From Prostheceraeus crozeri (Eukaryota; Platyhelminthes; Polycladida; Euryleptidae): a stretch of 64,000 nucleotides of DNA. The stretch lies in contig CAJQUW010004613.1 in the NCBI GenBank assembly GCA_907163375.1, forward strand, positions 682,001-746,000, written 5' to 3'. A model generated the notes under the pieces. The model was not told where the DNA came from, searched no databases, and saw only the letters and a list, made by a program, of their open reading frames with translations. A program made the translations under genes and the position numbers. This document shows, piece after piece, positions 30,336 through 43,621 of this stretch (positions are counted from its first letter, which is position 1; every line of letters begins with the position of its first letter).

Positions 30336-32430
30336 GAATAAGATTTACTAGTTTGCAAGTTAGACTAAGCGTTCTATTATTTGTAAATAAAAGATATAGT
30401 TTCAACAGTTTACAGATTAAAAATAAAGTTTCAATAGTGTATGTGTTAGAAATAAAGTTTAAGCTGTTTCTATGTTAGAAATAAAATAAAGTTTCAAGAG
30501 TTTACAAGTTAAAATTAAAGTTTCAACAGTGTGTACGTTAGAAATAAAGTTACATCTGTTTGTAAAAATAAGATTGCGGGATTAAATAGTTTGTAAGTTA
30601 GACTAAGCGTTCCACTATTTGTAAATGAAAGATATAGTTTCAACAGTTTACAGATTACAAAATAAAGTTTCAATAGTGTGTATGTTAAGAATAAAGTTCT
30701 ATCTGTTTGTATGTTAGAAATAAAACAAAGTTTCAACCGTTAACAAGTTAAAAATAAAGTTTCAGATTAAAATAAAGTTTCAATAGTGTGTATGATGGAA
30801 ATAAAGTTTAAGCGCCTTGTGCGTTAGAGATAAAGTTTCAGCCGTTTACAAGTTAAAAATAAAGTTTCAACAGTGTGTACGTTAAGAATAAAGTTCTATC
30901 TGTTTATATGTTAGAAATAAAATAAAGGTTCACCAGTTTACAAGTTAAGAATAAAGTTTTATCTGCTTGCATGTCAGAAATGAAATAAAGTTTCACCAGT
31001 TTAAAAGTTAAAAATAAAGTTTCAATAGTGTGTACGTTAGAAATAAAGTTTCAAAAGTGTGTATGTTAAAAATAAAGTTTTATCTGTTTGTATGTTAGAA
31101 ATAAAACAAAGTTTCAACCGTTAACAAGTTAAAAATAAAGTTTCAGATTAAAATAAAGTTTCAATAGTGTGTATGATGGAAATAAAGTTTAAGCGCTTTG
31201 TGCGTTAGAAATAAAGTTTCAGCCGTTTACAAGTTAAAAATAAAGTTTCAACAGTGTGTACGTTAAGAATAAAGCTCTATCTGTTTATAGGTTAGAAATA
31301 AAAATAAAGGTTCACCAGTTTACAAGTTAAGAATAAAGTTTTATCTGCTTGCATGTCAGAAATGAAATAAAGTTTCACCAGTTTAAAAGTTAAAAATAAA
31401 GTTTCAATAGTGTGTATGTTAGAAATAAAGTTTCAATAGTGTGTATGTTAAGAATAAAGTTTTATCTGTTTGTATGTTAGAATTAAGACAAAGTTTCAAC
31501 CGTTTACAAGTTAAAAATAAAGTTTCAATAGTTAACACGTTAAAAATAAAGTTTCAATAGTGTGTATGTTAAGAATAAAGTTCTATCTGTTTAGATGTTA
31601 GAAATAAAAATGAAGGTTCACCAGTTTACAAGTTAAGAATAAAGTTTTATCTGCTTGCATGTCAGAAATGAAATAAAGTTTCACCAGTTTAAAAGTTAAG
31701 AATAAAGTTTCACCAGTTTAAAAGTTAAGAATAAAGTTTCAATAGTGTGTATGTTAAGAATAAAGTTCTATCTGTTTATATGTTAGAAATAAAATGAAGT
31801 TTCGCCAGTTTACAAGTTAAGAATAAATTTTATCTGCTTGTATGCTAGAAATGAAATAAAGTTTCACCAGTTTACAAGTTAAAAAATAAAGTTTCAATAG
31901 TGTGTATGTTAGAAATAAAGTTTCAATAGTGTGTATGTTAAGAATAAAGCTTTATCTGTTTGTATGTTAGAAATAAAACAAAGTTTCAACCGTTAACAAG
32001 TTAAAAATAAAGTTTCAGATTAAAATAAAGTTTCAATAGTGTGCATGATGGAAATAATGTTTAAGCGCTTTGTGCGTTAGAAATAAAGTTTCAGCCGTTT
32101 ACAAGTTAAAAATAAAGTTTCAATAGTGTGTATGTTAAGAATAAAGTTCTATCTGTTTATATGTTAGAAATAAAATGAAGGTTCACCAGTTTACAAGTTA
32201 AGAATAAATTTTATCTGCTTGTATGTTAGAAATAAAATAAAGTTTCACCGATTTACAAGTTAAAAAATAAAGTTTCAATAGTTAACACGTTAAAAATGAA
32301 GTTTCAATAGTGTGTATGTTAAGAATAAAGTTCTATCTGTCTGTATGTTAGAAACAAAATAAAGTTTCAACAGTTTACAAGTTGAAAAATAAAGTTTCAA
32401 CAGTGTGTACGTTAGAAATAAATGAAAGTA
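30336..32430. repeat. AATAAA-rich satellite, left arm core
   Basis: Tandem units of about 25-30 bp with the core AAATAAAGTTTCA and variable spacers (TAGTGTGTATGTTA, CCAGTTTACAAGTTA, TATCTGTTTGTATGTTA). The spacers recur in a fixed order, giving higher-order periods. Dozens of AATAAA signals all point toward the palindrome centre. Confidence 0.95.
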
Positions 32431-32625
32431 AGAACTTCATCGTATGAAAATTCAAAGCATGTTTTGTAAAAACAAACGTGTGTAGTCCTGACATGATAGA
32501 ATCAAGCTTGACAAACGCATTTGTCAAGTTCATTTGATTCTATCATGTCAGGACTACACACATTTGATTTACAAAACATGCTTTGAATTTTCATACGATG
32601 AAGTTCTTACTTTCATTTATTTCTA
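32431..32625. repeat. palindrome centre hairpin
   Basis: A unique ~85-bp sequence (TGAAAGTAAGAACTTCATCG ... TCCTGACATGATAGAATCAA) is followed by TTGACAAACGCATTTGTCAA and then by its inverse. The symmetry point is at about 32517/32518. This block also recurs in direct orientation at about 32781, 34395 and 37367, next to each satellite higher-order repeat. Confidence 0.9.
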
Positions 32626-35600
32626 ACGTACACACTGTTGAAACTTTATTTATCAACTTGTAAACTGTTGAAACTTTATTTTGTTTCTAACATATAAACA
32701 GCTAAAACTTTATTTCTAACGTACACACTGTTGAAACTTTATCTTTAACTTGTAAACGGCTGAAACTTTATTTCTAACGCGATTCTATCATGTCAGGACT
32801 ATACACATTTGATTTACAAAACATGCTTTGAATACTCATACGATGAAGTTCTTACTTTCATGTATTTCTAACGTACACACTGTTGAAACTTTATTTTTCA
32901 ACTTGTGAACTGTTGAAACTTTATTTCTAACGTACACACTGTTGAAACTTTATTTTTAACTTGTAAACGGCTGAAACTTTATTTCTAACGCACAAAGCGC
33001 TTAAACTTTATTTCCATCATACACACTATTGAAACTTTATTTTAATCTGTAAACTGTTGAAACGATATTTTCATTTACAACTAGTAGAATGCTGAGTCTA
33101 ACTTGCAAACTAGTAAATCCTACGATCAAACTTTACAAACAGATAAAACTTCATTTCTAACGTAGACACTGTTGAAACTTTATTTTAACTTGTAAACGGT
33201 TGAAACTTTATTTCTAACGTACACACTATTGAAACTTTATTTTTAATTTGTAAGCTGGTGAAACTTCATTTTATTTCTAACATACAAGCTGATAAAACTT
33301 TATTCTTAACTTGTAAACTGGCGAAGCTTCATTTTATTTCTAACATACAAACAGATAAAACTTTATTCTTAACATACGCACTATTGAAACATTAGTTTTA
33401 ACTCGCAAACTATTGAAACTTTATTTTTAACTTGTTAACGGTTGAAACTATGTTTTATTTCTAACATACAAACAGATAAAACTTTATTTTTAACTTGGAA
33501 ACTGATGAACCTTCATTTTATTTCTAACATACAGACAGATAGAACTTTATTCTTAACATACACACTATTGAAACTTTATTTTTAACGTGTTAACTATTGA
33601 AACTTTATTTTTTAACTTGTAAATCGGTGAAACTTTATTTTATTTCTAACATACAAGCAGATAAAATTTATTCTTAACTTGTAAACTGGTGAACCTTCAT
33701 TTTATTTCTAACATATAAACAGATAGAACTTTATTCTTAACATACACACTATTGAAACTTTATTTTTAACTTGTAAACGGCTGAAACTTTATTTCTAACG
33801 CACAAAGCGCTTAACATTATTTCCATCATACACACTATTGAAACTTTATTTTAATCTGAAACTTTATTTTTAACTTGTTAACGGTTGAAACTTTGTTTTA
33901 TTTCTAACATACAAACAGATAAAACTTTATTTTTAACATACACACTATTGAAACTTTATTTCTAACATACACACTATTGAAACTTTATTTTTAACTTGTA
34001 AACTGGTGAAACTTTATTTCATTTCTAGCATACAAGCAGATAAAATTTATTCTTAACTTGTAAACTGGCGAAACTTCATTTTATTTCTAACATATAAACA
34101 GATAGAACTTTATTCTTAACATACACACTATTGAAACTTTATTTTTAACTTTTAAACTGGTGAAACTTTATTCTTAACTTTTAAACTGGTGAAACTTTAT
34201 TTCATTTCTGACATGCAAGCAGATAAAACTTTATTCTTAACTTGTAAACTGGTGAACCTTCATTTTTATTTCTAACATCTAAACAGATAGAACTTTATTC
34301 TTAACATACACACTATTGAAACTTTATTTTTAACGTGTTAACTATTGAAACTTTATTTTTAACTTGTAAACGGCTGAAACTTTATTTCTAACGCGATTCT
34401 ATCATGTCAGGACTATACACATTTGATTTACAAAACATGCTTTGAATACTCATACGATGAAGTTCTTACTTTCATGTATTTCTAACGTACACACTGTTGA
34501 AACTTTATTTTTCAACTTGTGAACTGTTGAAACTTTATTTCTAACGTACACACTGTTGAAACTTTATTTTTAACTTGTAAACGGCTGAAACTTTATTTCT
34601 AACGCACAAAGCGCTTAAACTTTATTTCCATCATACACACTATTGAAACTTTATTTTAATCTGTAAACTGTTGAAACGATATTTTCATTTACAACTAGTA
34701 GAATGCTGAGTCTAACTTGCAAACTAGTAAATCCTACGATCAAACTTTACAAACAGATAAAACTTCATTTCTAACGTAGACACTGTTGAAACTTTATTTT
34801 AACTTGTAAACGGTTGAAACTTTATTTCTAACGTACACACTATTGAAACTTTATTTTTAATTTGTAAGCTGGTGAAACTTCATTTTATTTCTAACATACA
34901 AGCTGATAAAACTTTATTCTTAACTTGTAAACTGGCGAAGCTTCATTTTATTTCTAACATACAAACAGATAAAACTTTATTCTTAACATACGCACTATTG
35001 AAACATTAGTTTTAACTCGCAAACTATTGAAACTTTATTTTTAACTTGTTAACGGTTGAAACTATGTTTTATTTCTACATACAAACAGATAAAACTTTAT
35101 TTTTAACTTGGAAACTGATGAACCTTCATTTTATTTCTAACATACAGACAGATAGAACTTTATTCTTAACATACACACTATTGAAACTTTATTTTTAACG
35201 TGTTAACTATTGAAACTTTATTTTTTAACTTGTAAATCGGTGAAACTTTATTTTATTTCTAACATACAAGCAGATAAAATTTATTCTTAACTTGTAAACT
35301 GGTGAACCTTCATTTTATTTCTAACATATAAACAGATAGAACTTTATTCTTAACATACACACTATTGAAACTTTATTTTTAACTTGTAAACGGCTGAAAC
35401 TTTATTTCTAACGCACAAAGCGCTTAACATTATTTCCATCATACACACTATTGAAACTTTATTTTAATCTGAAACTTTATTTTTAACTTGTTAACGGTTG
35501 AAACTTTGTTTTATTTCTAACATACAAACAGATAAAACTTTATTCTTAACATACACACTATTGAAACTTTATTTCTAACATACACACTATTGAAACTTTA

Positions 35601-36880
35601 TTTTTAACTTGTAAACTGGTGAAACTTTATTTCATTTCTAGCATACAAGCAGATAAAATTTATTCTTAACTTGTAAACTGGCGAAACTTCATTTTATTTC
35701 TAACATATAAACAGATAGAACTTTATTCTTAACATACACACTATTGAAACTTTATTCTTAACTTTTAAACTGGTGAAACTTTATTCTTAACTTTTAAACT
35801 GGTGAAACTTTATTTCATTTCTGACATGCAAGCAGATAAAACTTTATTCTTAACTTGTAAACTGGTGAACCTTCATTTTTATTTCTAACATCTAAACAGA
35901 TAGAACTTTATTCTTAACATACACACTATTGAAACTTTATTTTTAACGTGTTAACTATTGAAACTTTATTTTTAACTTGTAAACGGCTGAAACTTTATTT
36001 CTAACGCACAAAGCGCTTAAACTTTATTTCCATCATACACACTATTGAAACTTTATTTTAATCTGAAACTTTATTTTTAACTTGTTAACGGTTGAAACTT
36101 TGTTTTATTTCTAACATACAAACAGATAAAACTTTATTCTTAACATACACACTATTGAAACTTTATTTCTAACATACACACTATTGAAACTTTATTTTTA
36201 ACTTTTAAACTGGTGAAACTTTATTTCATTTCTGACATGCAAGCAGATAAAACTTTATTCTTAACTTGTAAACTGGTGAACCTTTATTTTTGTTTCTAAC
36301 ATATAAACAGATAGAACTTTATTCTTAACATACACACTGTTGAAACTTTATTTTTAACTTGTAAACGGCTGAAACTTTATTTCTAACGCACAAGGCGCTT
36401 AAACTTTATTTCCATCATACACACTATTGAAACTTTATTTTAATCTGAAACTTTATTTTTAACTTGTTAACGGTTGAAACTTTATTTTATTTCTAACACA
36501 CAAAAAGATTAAACTTTATTTTTAACATATACACTATTGAAACTTTATTTTGTAATCTGTAAACTGTTGAAACTATATCTTTCATTTACAAATAGTGGAA
36601 CGCTTAGTCTAACTTACAAACTATTTAATCCCGCAATCTTATTTTTACAAACAGATGTAACTTTATTTCTAACGTACACACTGTTGAAACTTTAATTTTA
36701 ACTTGTAAACTCTTGAAACTTTATTTTATTTCTAACATAGAAACAGCTTAAACTTTATTTCTAACACATACACTATTGAAACTTTATTTTTAATCTGTAA
36801 ACTGTTGAAACTATATCTTTTATTTGCAAATAATAGAACGCTTAGTCTAACTTGCAAACTAGTAAATCTTATTCGTCATC
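32626..36880. repeat. satellite, right arm core, with 1.6-kb higher-order repeats
   Basis: Same short unit as the left core, on the other strand (TTTATT). Blocks starting at 32781 and 34395 are near-copies with a 1614-bp offset; a third copy starts at 37367. Each begins with the unique GATTCTATCATGTCAGGAC sequence of the centre. Confidence 0.9.
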
Positions 36881-36945
36881 AAATCTAACTGTTTAAATCT
36901 TCATCATGGAAATCAATGTTTCACAGTCATTTGAAAAAGATATGA

Positions 36946-37276
36946 TCACCCTTCATCTAACCCATCCGTTGCATGATAACAACAACTCTTCGCATAATAA
37001 CATTTATTGAATAACTGTAACAAGCATGCATTACAAATCAATGGTTTGAAACAGATAAAATAGATACAGCTGGTAACTGTCATATAGCGAGCAATGATAA
37101 CCATATAGGACTTTGGCAGTGTTGAGGTAAGGAGGAAAGAAGCATTGGTTATGAACGTACCTACTACAACGAACTGACAAAATAGGAACACACAAATCCT
37201 TAAAACGTTTCGTGACTTCATGATAGTGTTGATTAACTCTACTATCCCAAGGTGGGAGCAAAACATCATTAATGAC
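36946..37276 (-). pseudogene. partial duplicate of the exonuclease-like gene end
   Basis: Matches the 3' half of the exonuclease-like gene and its downstream flank (compare 39890-40220), ending abruptly at AATGACTAGAT, where satellite resumes. It is present only in the right arm and lacks the first exonuclease motif, so it is not a working gene. Confidence 0.8.
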
Positions 37277-39830
37277 TAGATAAACAGCTAAAACTTTATT
37301 TCTAACGTACACACTGTTGAAACTTTATCTTTAACTTGTAAACGGCTGAAACTTTATTTCTAACGCGATTCTATCATGTCAGGACTATACACATTTGATT
37401 TACAAAACATGCTTTGAATACTCATACGATGAAGTTCTTACTTTCATGTATTTCTAACGTACACACTGTTGAAACTTTATTTTTCAACTTGTGAACTGTT
37501 GAAACTTTATTTCTAACGTACACACTGTTGAAACTTTATTTTTAACTTGTAAACGGCTGAAACTTTATTTCTAACGCACAAATCGCTTAAACTTTATTTC
37601 CATCATACACACTATTGAAACTTTATTTTAATCTGTAAACTGTTGAAACGATATTTTCATTTACAACTAGTAGAATGCTGAGTCTAACTTGCAAACTAGT
37701 AAATCCTACGATCAAACTTTACAAACAGATAAAACTTTATTTCTAACGTAGACACTGTTGAAACTTTATTTTAACTTGTAAACGGTTGAAACTTTATTTC
37801 TAACGTACACACTATTGAAACTTTATTTTTAATTTGTAAACTGGTGAAACTTCATTTTATTTCTAACATACAAGCTGATAAAACTTTATTCTTAACTTGT
37901 AAACTGGCGAAGCTTCATTTTATTTCTAACATACAAACAGATAAAACTTTATTCTTAACATACGCACTATTGAAACATTAGTTTTAACTCGCAAACTATT
38001 GAAACTTTATTTTTAACTTGTTAACGGTTGAAACTATGTTTTATTTCTAACATACAAACAGATAAAACTTTATTTTTAACTTGGAAACTGATGAACCTTC
38101 ATTTTATTTCTAACATACAGAAAGATAGAACTTTATTCTTAACATACACACTATTGAAACTTTATTTTTAACGTGTTAACTATTGAAACTTTATTTTTTA
38201 ACTTGTAAATCGGTGAAACTTTATTTTATTTCTAACATACAAGCAGATAAAATTTATTCTTAACTTGTAAACTGGTGAACCTTCATTTTATTTCTAACAT
38301 ATAAACAGATAGAACTTTATTCTTAACATACACACTATTGAAACTTTATTTTTAACTTGTAAACGGCTGAAACTTTATTTCTAACGCACAAAGCGCTTAA
38401 CATTATTTCCATCATACACACTATTGAAACTTTATTTTAATCTGAAACTTTATTTTTAACTTGTTAACGGTTGAAACTTTGTTTTATTTCTAACATACAA
38501 ACAGATAAAACTTTATTCTTAACATACACACTATTGAAACTTTATTTCTAACATACACACTATTGAAACTTTATTTTTAACTTGTAAACTGGTGAAACTT
38601 TATTTCATTTCTAGCATACAAGCAGATAAAATTTATTCTTAACTTGTAAACTGGCGAAACTTCATTTTATTTCTAACATATAAACAGATAGAACTTTATT
38701 CTTAACATACACACTATTGAAACTTTATTTCTAACATACACACTATTGAAACTTTATTTTTAACTTTTAAACTGGTGAAACTTTATTTCATTTCTGACAT
38801 GCAAGCAGATAAAACTTTATTCTTAACTTGTAAACTGGTGAACCTTTATTTTTATTTCTAACATATAAACAGATAGAGCTTTATTCTTAACGTACACACT
38901 ATTGAAACTTTATTTTTAACTTGTAAACGGCTGAAACTTTATTTCTAACGCACAAAGCGCTTAAACTTTATTTCCATCATACACACTATTGAAACTTTAT
39001 TTTAATCTGAAACTTTATTTTTAACTTGTTAACGGTTGAAACTTTGTTTTATTTCTAACATACAAACAGATAAAACTTTATTCTTAACATACACACTATT
39101 GAAACTTTATTTCTAACATACACACTATTGAAACTTTATTTTTAACTTTTAAACTGGTGAAACTTTATTTCATTTCTGACATGCAAGCAGATAAAACTTT
39201 ATTCTTAACTTGTAAACTGGTGAACCTTTTTTTTTATTTCTAACATATAAACAGATAGAACTTTATTCTTAACGTACACACTGTTGAAACTTTATTTTTA
39301 ACTTGTAAACGGCTGAAACTTTATTTCTAACGCACAAGGCGCTTAAACTTTATTTCCATCATACACACTATTGAAACTTTATTTTAATCTGAAACTTTAT
39401 TTTTAACTTGTTAACGGTTGAAACTTTGTTTTATTTCTAACATACAAACAGATAAAACTTTATTCTTAACATACACACTATTGAAACTTTATTTTGTAAT
39501 CTGTAAACTGTTGAAACTATATCTTTCATTTACAAATAGTGGAACGCTTAGTCTAACTTACAAACTATTTAATCCCGCAATCTTATTTTTACAAACAGAT
39601 GTAACTTTATTTCTAACGTACACACTGTTGAAACTTTAATTTTAACTTGTAAACTCTTGAAACTTTATTTTATTTCTAACATAGAAACAGCTTAAACTTT
39701 ATTTCTAACACATACACTATTGAAACTTTATTTTTAATCTGTAAACTGTTGAAACTATATCTTTTATTTGCAAATAATAGAACGCTTAGTCTAACTTGCA
39801 AACTAGTAAATCTTATTCGTCATCAAATCT
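37277..39830. repeat. satellite, right arm, third higher-order block
   Basis: Continues the short-unit satellite, with the 1.6-kb block starting at 37367 and then units that parallel those of 36000-36880. An inverse AATAAA signal is present in most units. Confidence 0.9.
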
Positions 39831-39974
39831 AACTGTTTAAATCTTCATCATGGAAATCAATGTTTCACAGTCATTTGAAAAAGATATGATCACCCTTCAT
39901 CTAACCCATCCGTTGCATGATAACAACAACTCTTCGCATAATAACATTTATTGAATAACTGTAACAAGCATGCA

Positions 39975-40523
39975 TTACAAATCAATGGTTTGAAACAGAT
40001 AAAATAGATACAGCTGGTAACTGTCATATAGCGAGCAATGATAACCATATAGGACTTTGGCAGTGTTGAGGTAAGGAGGAAAGAAGCATTGGTTATGAAC
40101 GTAGCTACTACAACGAACTGACAAAATAGGAACACACAAATCCTTAAAACGTTTCGTGACTTCATGATAGTGTTGATTAACTCTACTATCCCAAGGTGGG
40201 AGCAAAATATCATTAATGACTAGATTGGGAAATACTTTCCTCTCCTTACCAGGATTATTACAAAAAATGCGTATAACATTGAAAGCAGCTAACCATCGTT
40301 TGAAGTCAATAAGAAGAGCAGTCTCACAAGAAAACCCATAGTCTTGCAAATATTTCAGATTAAGTCCATGAATGTGTTTTCTCGCCCATTGATCAACATT
40401 GGGATCACAGTTGGCATGTTGATGATAGACACTAACAATCTGATATGTCCAATTGTTCATAGCAATAGCACTGAGCTCCTGCACAGGTTCACCTTCACAA
40501 TCCATAAAAATGATGATAGAAGC
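39975..40523 (-). CDS. DEDDh exonuclease-like protein, right-arm copy
   Basis: Mirror of 29631-30179, with ATG at 40503-40505 and the same acceptor in front. Motif I D-C-E-G and the final HCSLYD motif are kept. One visible difference is FKRWLAAF here against FKRRLAAF in the left arm. Transcription runs toward the centre. Confidence 0.55.
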   Translation of the reverse strand, partial: ASIIIFMDCEGEPVQELSAIAMNNWTYQIVSVYHQHANCDPNVDQWARKHIHGLNLKYLQDYGFSCETALLIDFKRWLAAFNVIRIFCNNPGKERKVFPNLVINDILLPPWDSRVNQHYHEVTKRFKDLCVPILSVRCSSYVHNQCFFPPYLNTAKVLYGYHCSLYDSYQLYLFYLFQTIDL

Positions 40524-40556
40524 CTAAAACGTAAATTGCACATCTAAGGAAACGTT

Positions 40557-40682
40557 CTATAACATATCACAAAATGAAGAATTACATCGATGCTTTTCAC
40601 GACAAAATACACAAATGATATGATGGCAACGAAGAAGTAAAATGTATCTAATAAGACCACGTCCACGACACTCAAAGCACAT
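40557..40682 (-). CDS. RING-like Cys/His segment, right-arm copy
   Basis: Mirror of 29472-29597 with all cysteines and the histidine kept; one conservative change is seen (IICVFC against IICIFC). Status as a separate mini-gene or an exon is open. Confidence 0.4.
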   Translation of the reverse strand: MCFECRGRGLIRYILLLRCHHIICVFCREKHRCNSSFCDML

Positions 40683-40716
40683 AAGCGAATTGTCATAGGG
40701 TAGAGTTAGGAAAGGA

Positions 40717-41491
40717 TTAGCAATTCTCTTTCCTTGACTTGCGTTTGGAAGTAGCATTCTTGCCCGACTTGCGCTTCGTACCATCCGCGTTAAGGATTTC
40801 GTCAATAATGTCATCTACGCTGGGTGGTTTTGGAATATATAGGATGGATTCAGTGTATATCGAGAGAGAGGCTATTTTGTTATCCTTGTGCTGACCATAA
40901 TATAGTCCATTCACTTTGAAAATGATATCCCAAGTACCTTCTCCGAGCTCATCACATCTGATGGGTATTGATTGATCTCCATCCTTTTTATAATAACTAC
41001 ACCAATGTGATAATGGTAGGCAAATTTGATTGCCATCCCAAATCCTTCTATAGGGAGTATCCTTTTCATCTCTCGCCTTCCACTCTTGAGAAAGAGGAGT
41101 AGGAATGTCCATATTTAATGTTATGTACTCTTCAATAATGTCAAGTTGGTGGCGAATGTACGGACTCACGGGGATGAGTATGTAATCCCCATACTGATTG
41201 CTCAATATCTTCACATCAGTGGAAGGGAGCATTCCCGTTCGCAGTACTACGCTGTGATCCTCATGACGCAAGACTTGTTTAAATTTACGCTGTAGCGGTG
41301 TAGGATTATGTACCTTTGTTGTTTCTTCCACTGGTCTCAGCTGTAGATGATCTGATTGTAGCGAACCTTGTAACATCTGGCCACCATTTTGTCCTACTAG
41401 TGCAGCAGATGTAGAAGATGCCTGAAAATAAAAAAGATTGTATTAAGTTTACGTTCAAGGGAGGAGAGGGAGGAAAGTAGCGACTTACCAT
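40717..41491 (-). CDS. 235-aa protein with ATG-only first exon, right-arm copy
   Basis: Mirror of the left gene: start codon 41489-41491, intron 41422-41488 with the same donor and acceptor, second exon 40717-41421. One change is PLSQEW here against PLAQEW in the left arm. The TATA box lies at 41592-41599. Confidence 0.6.
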
Positions 41492-41591
41492 TTTAGTTGG
41501 ATAATATAACAGGGATGTAGAGAGAGAGAGAATGTGCGTCCGCCACTTGTACGATTCAACGATGGAATGATTCTCACTGTGGAAGGCTCTC

Positions 41592-41599
41592 TATTTATA
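41592..41599 (-). promoter_or_regulatory. TATA box for the 235-aa gene, right arm
   Basis: TATAAATA on the minus strand, mirrored from 28555-28562, with the CCAAT motif further upstream at about 41636-41640. Confidence 0.6.
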
Positions 41600-41688
41600 A
41601 AGGAATGCTTGATTCTCATTAGACAACAATCCTCATTGGAGAATAGCATCAAGTTGATTCCCACTCTCACCGATGCTTCATTCACCCG

Positions 41689-42039
41689 CTAGCGCTCATC
41701 GTCTCCTTTCACCGTCTCGACTAAAGCTCTATTGTATTCTTCCGTTGATAGGTGTGGTAAAACACGGGTGGGCAAATGTGTGTCGTCGCGCCATTGATAA
41801 TAATACTCCAACAGTAGGCGACCATGCTTGAATACGCGCCTTGGATATTTCAGCAAAGTCTCATCAATCAATTTCCTACTTTGAGCCACACTCATGAATA
41901 CAATGTGGCAGACAAGCTCGTTGTGGGGGAGGGTGTGGGCATACACCAATGGTTGAATGTAGGTCGTAAGCATATCATCATTCATCATGAGTTGGAAGCC
42001 TATCACTGAAGGCAGCTCGACATACGTCCTTAGAGTCAC
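41689..42039 (-). CDS. 116-aa protein of unknown function, right-arm copy
   Basis: Mirror of 28115-28465, same peptide by eye. The start is equally unsettled: GTG at the frame opening, ATG further in. Confidence 0.4.
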   Translation of the reverse strand: MTLRTYVELPSVIGFQLMMNDDMLTTYIQPLVYAHTLPHNELVCHIVFMSVAQSRKLIDETLLKYPRRVFKHGRLLLEYYYQWRDDTHLPTRVLPHLSTEEYNRALVETVKGDDER

Positions 42040-42399
42040 CTAAACAATGTCCTCCATGCTCTGGGAAACTACCTGCGCCATCGGCTAAATCGCTCCTCTC
42101 GTCGTCAAAAGAATGTACATAGCTCATGCACTCCAACTCTCTCAGTGCTGTAGGCGTATTTTATGCCACCCACCCCTACGCTCCTCTGGTGTTAACTTTC
42201 GTCTAGCAAAAAGTCGTCATGAAATTTCAACGACGGAGTAAAAGTTTGAGATGATACACTCCTGGCAAACTAACTCATGAAGTAGCTTTGCTGTGATACA
42301 TTTCTATCTGTAAACATATGGTAATGTTAAAGTGAATCTAAAACTTTTCAGCTTATTAATTGTTCATCGTTGCATCAACGCTTTAACTCGTGAACAGTT

Positions 42400-43000
42400 A
42401 TAATTTTATTTTAATTTACACTTAGTCTAACTTGTAAACTAGTAAATCTTGCGATCTTATTTTTACAAACAGTTATACCTTTATTTCTAACATACACACT
42501 ATTGAAACTTTATTTTTAACGTGTTAACTCTTGAAACTTTATTTTGATATACAAACAGCTAAAACTTTATTTCTAACGCATACACTATTGAAACGTTATT
42601 TCTAACTTGTAAACTCTTGAAACTTTATTTTGATATACAAACAGCTAAAACTTTATTTCTAACGTATACACCATTGAAACTTTATTTTTTAACTTGTAAA
42701 CTCTTGAAACTTTGTTTTTGATGTACAAACAGCTAAAACTTTATTTCTAACGTACACACTATTGAAACTTTATTTTTAACTTGTAAACTGGTGAAACTAT
42801 ATCTTTCATTTACAAATAGTAGAACGCTTAGTCTAACTTGTAAACTCTTGAAACTTTGTTTTTGATATACAAACAGCTAAAACTTCATTTCTAACGTACA
42901 CACTATTGAAACTTTATTTTTAACTTGTAAACTGGTGAAACTATCTCTTTCATTTACAAATAGTAGAGCGCTTAGTCTAACTTGTAAATCTTATGACACT
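42400..43000. repeat. AATAAA-rich satellite block 1, right arm
   Basis: Mirror of 27170-27740 with the same short unit in inverse orientation. Confidence 0.9.
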
Positions 43001-43621
43001 TCATATGGGTGATGATGGTAGATGAAATAGTGTTAAATAAAATTAAGATAGCTTACACTTCTGATACAGGGATAGCAATCGACTGCGATCCATGTGTAAA
43101 GAGCTTGTTTGACTACGGAAGAGAGAAGTGTGTTATGTTGCGTGTGGCGCGTGAGTGTCCTCCCATTTCATTCCATTCATCAATTCGTCTCATTGATAGA
43201 GACAGGTAGAACTCATGGTTCTCATAACGTATGCAATGGAAAGTTTTAGGTAACCTTCGACAGTTGGCTAAATGTCGCCCTGGCGCGAATGCATACTACG
43301 TTGAGACAGAGGCAATCACTTGCAAACATGACGCAGAGAGGTTTAACAAGATTGACCATTGCCGAATGTCCCTTGCGGTATACATAGCTACGGGTTTCAC
43401 CGCCGCCCTTTACAGGAACGCCCGTCGAAAGGAAGTATTACACCGAACTTCATTTGCAACGTTCAAGTTGACTGATAGCAGATTCAACTTAATGATAGTA
43501 TTCGCCAGTCCGAAGACTGCCCAGGGCAAACCGCGAGGAGGTTCTATCATGTCTTGCCCCATGGTGGCCCTTAAGAGAGCCGATGGTTCGTTCTCGGTGT
43601 CAATGGTGTCAATTAAGTTGA

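Larger units (their letters stand above)
22136..32517. repeat. left arm of giant palindrome
   Basis: Order from the end inward: a terminal repeat zone with C-runs (22136-23900), the 424-aa gene, the 84-aa gene, satellite block one (27170-27740), the 116-aa gene, the 235-aa gene, the RING-like segment, the exonuclease-like gene, then satellite to the centre. Compared with the right arm it has extra copies of the outer repeat (about 23000-23700). Confidence 0.8.

Noticed and set aside
30515-30736. 73-aa frame in the satellite (mirror 39418-39639)
   Set aside because: It consists of satellite units translated; the low-complexity FLTYTLLKL repeats follow the DNA period.
30336-39830. CRISPR-like regular repeats
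   Set aside because: Units vary in length and sequence, and the spacers are themselves repeated. It is a eukaryotic satellite.
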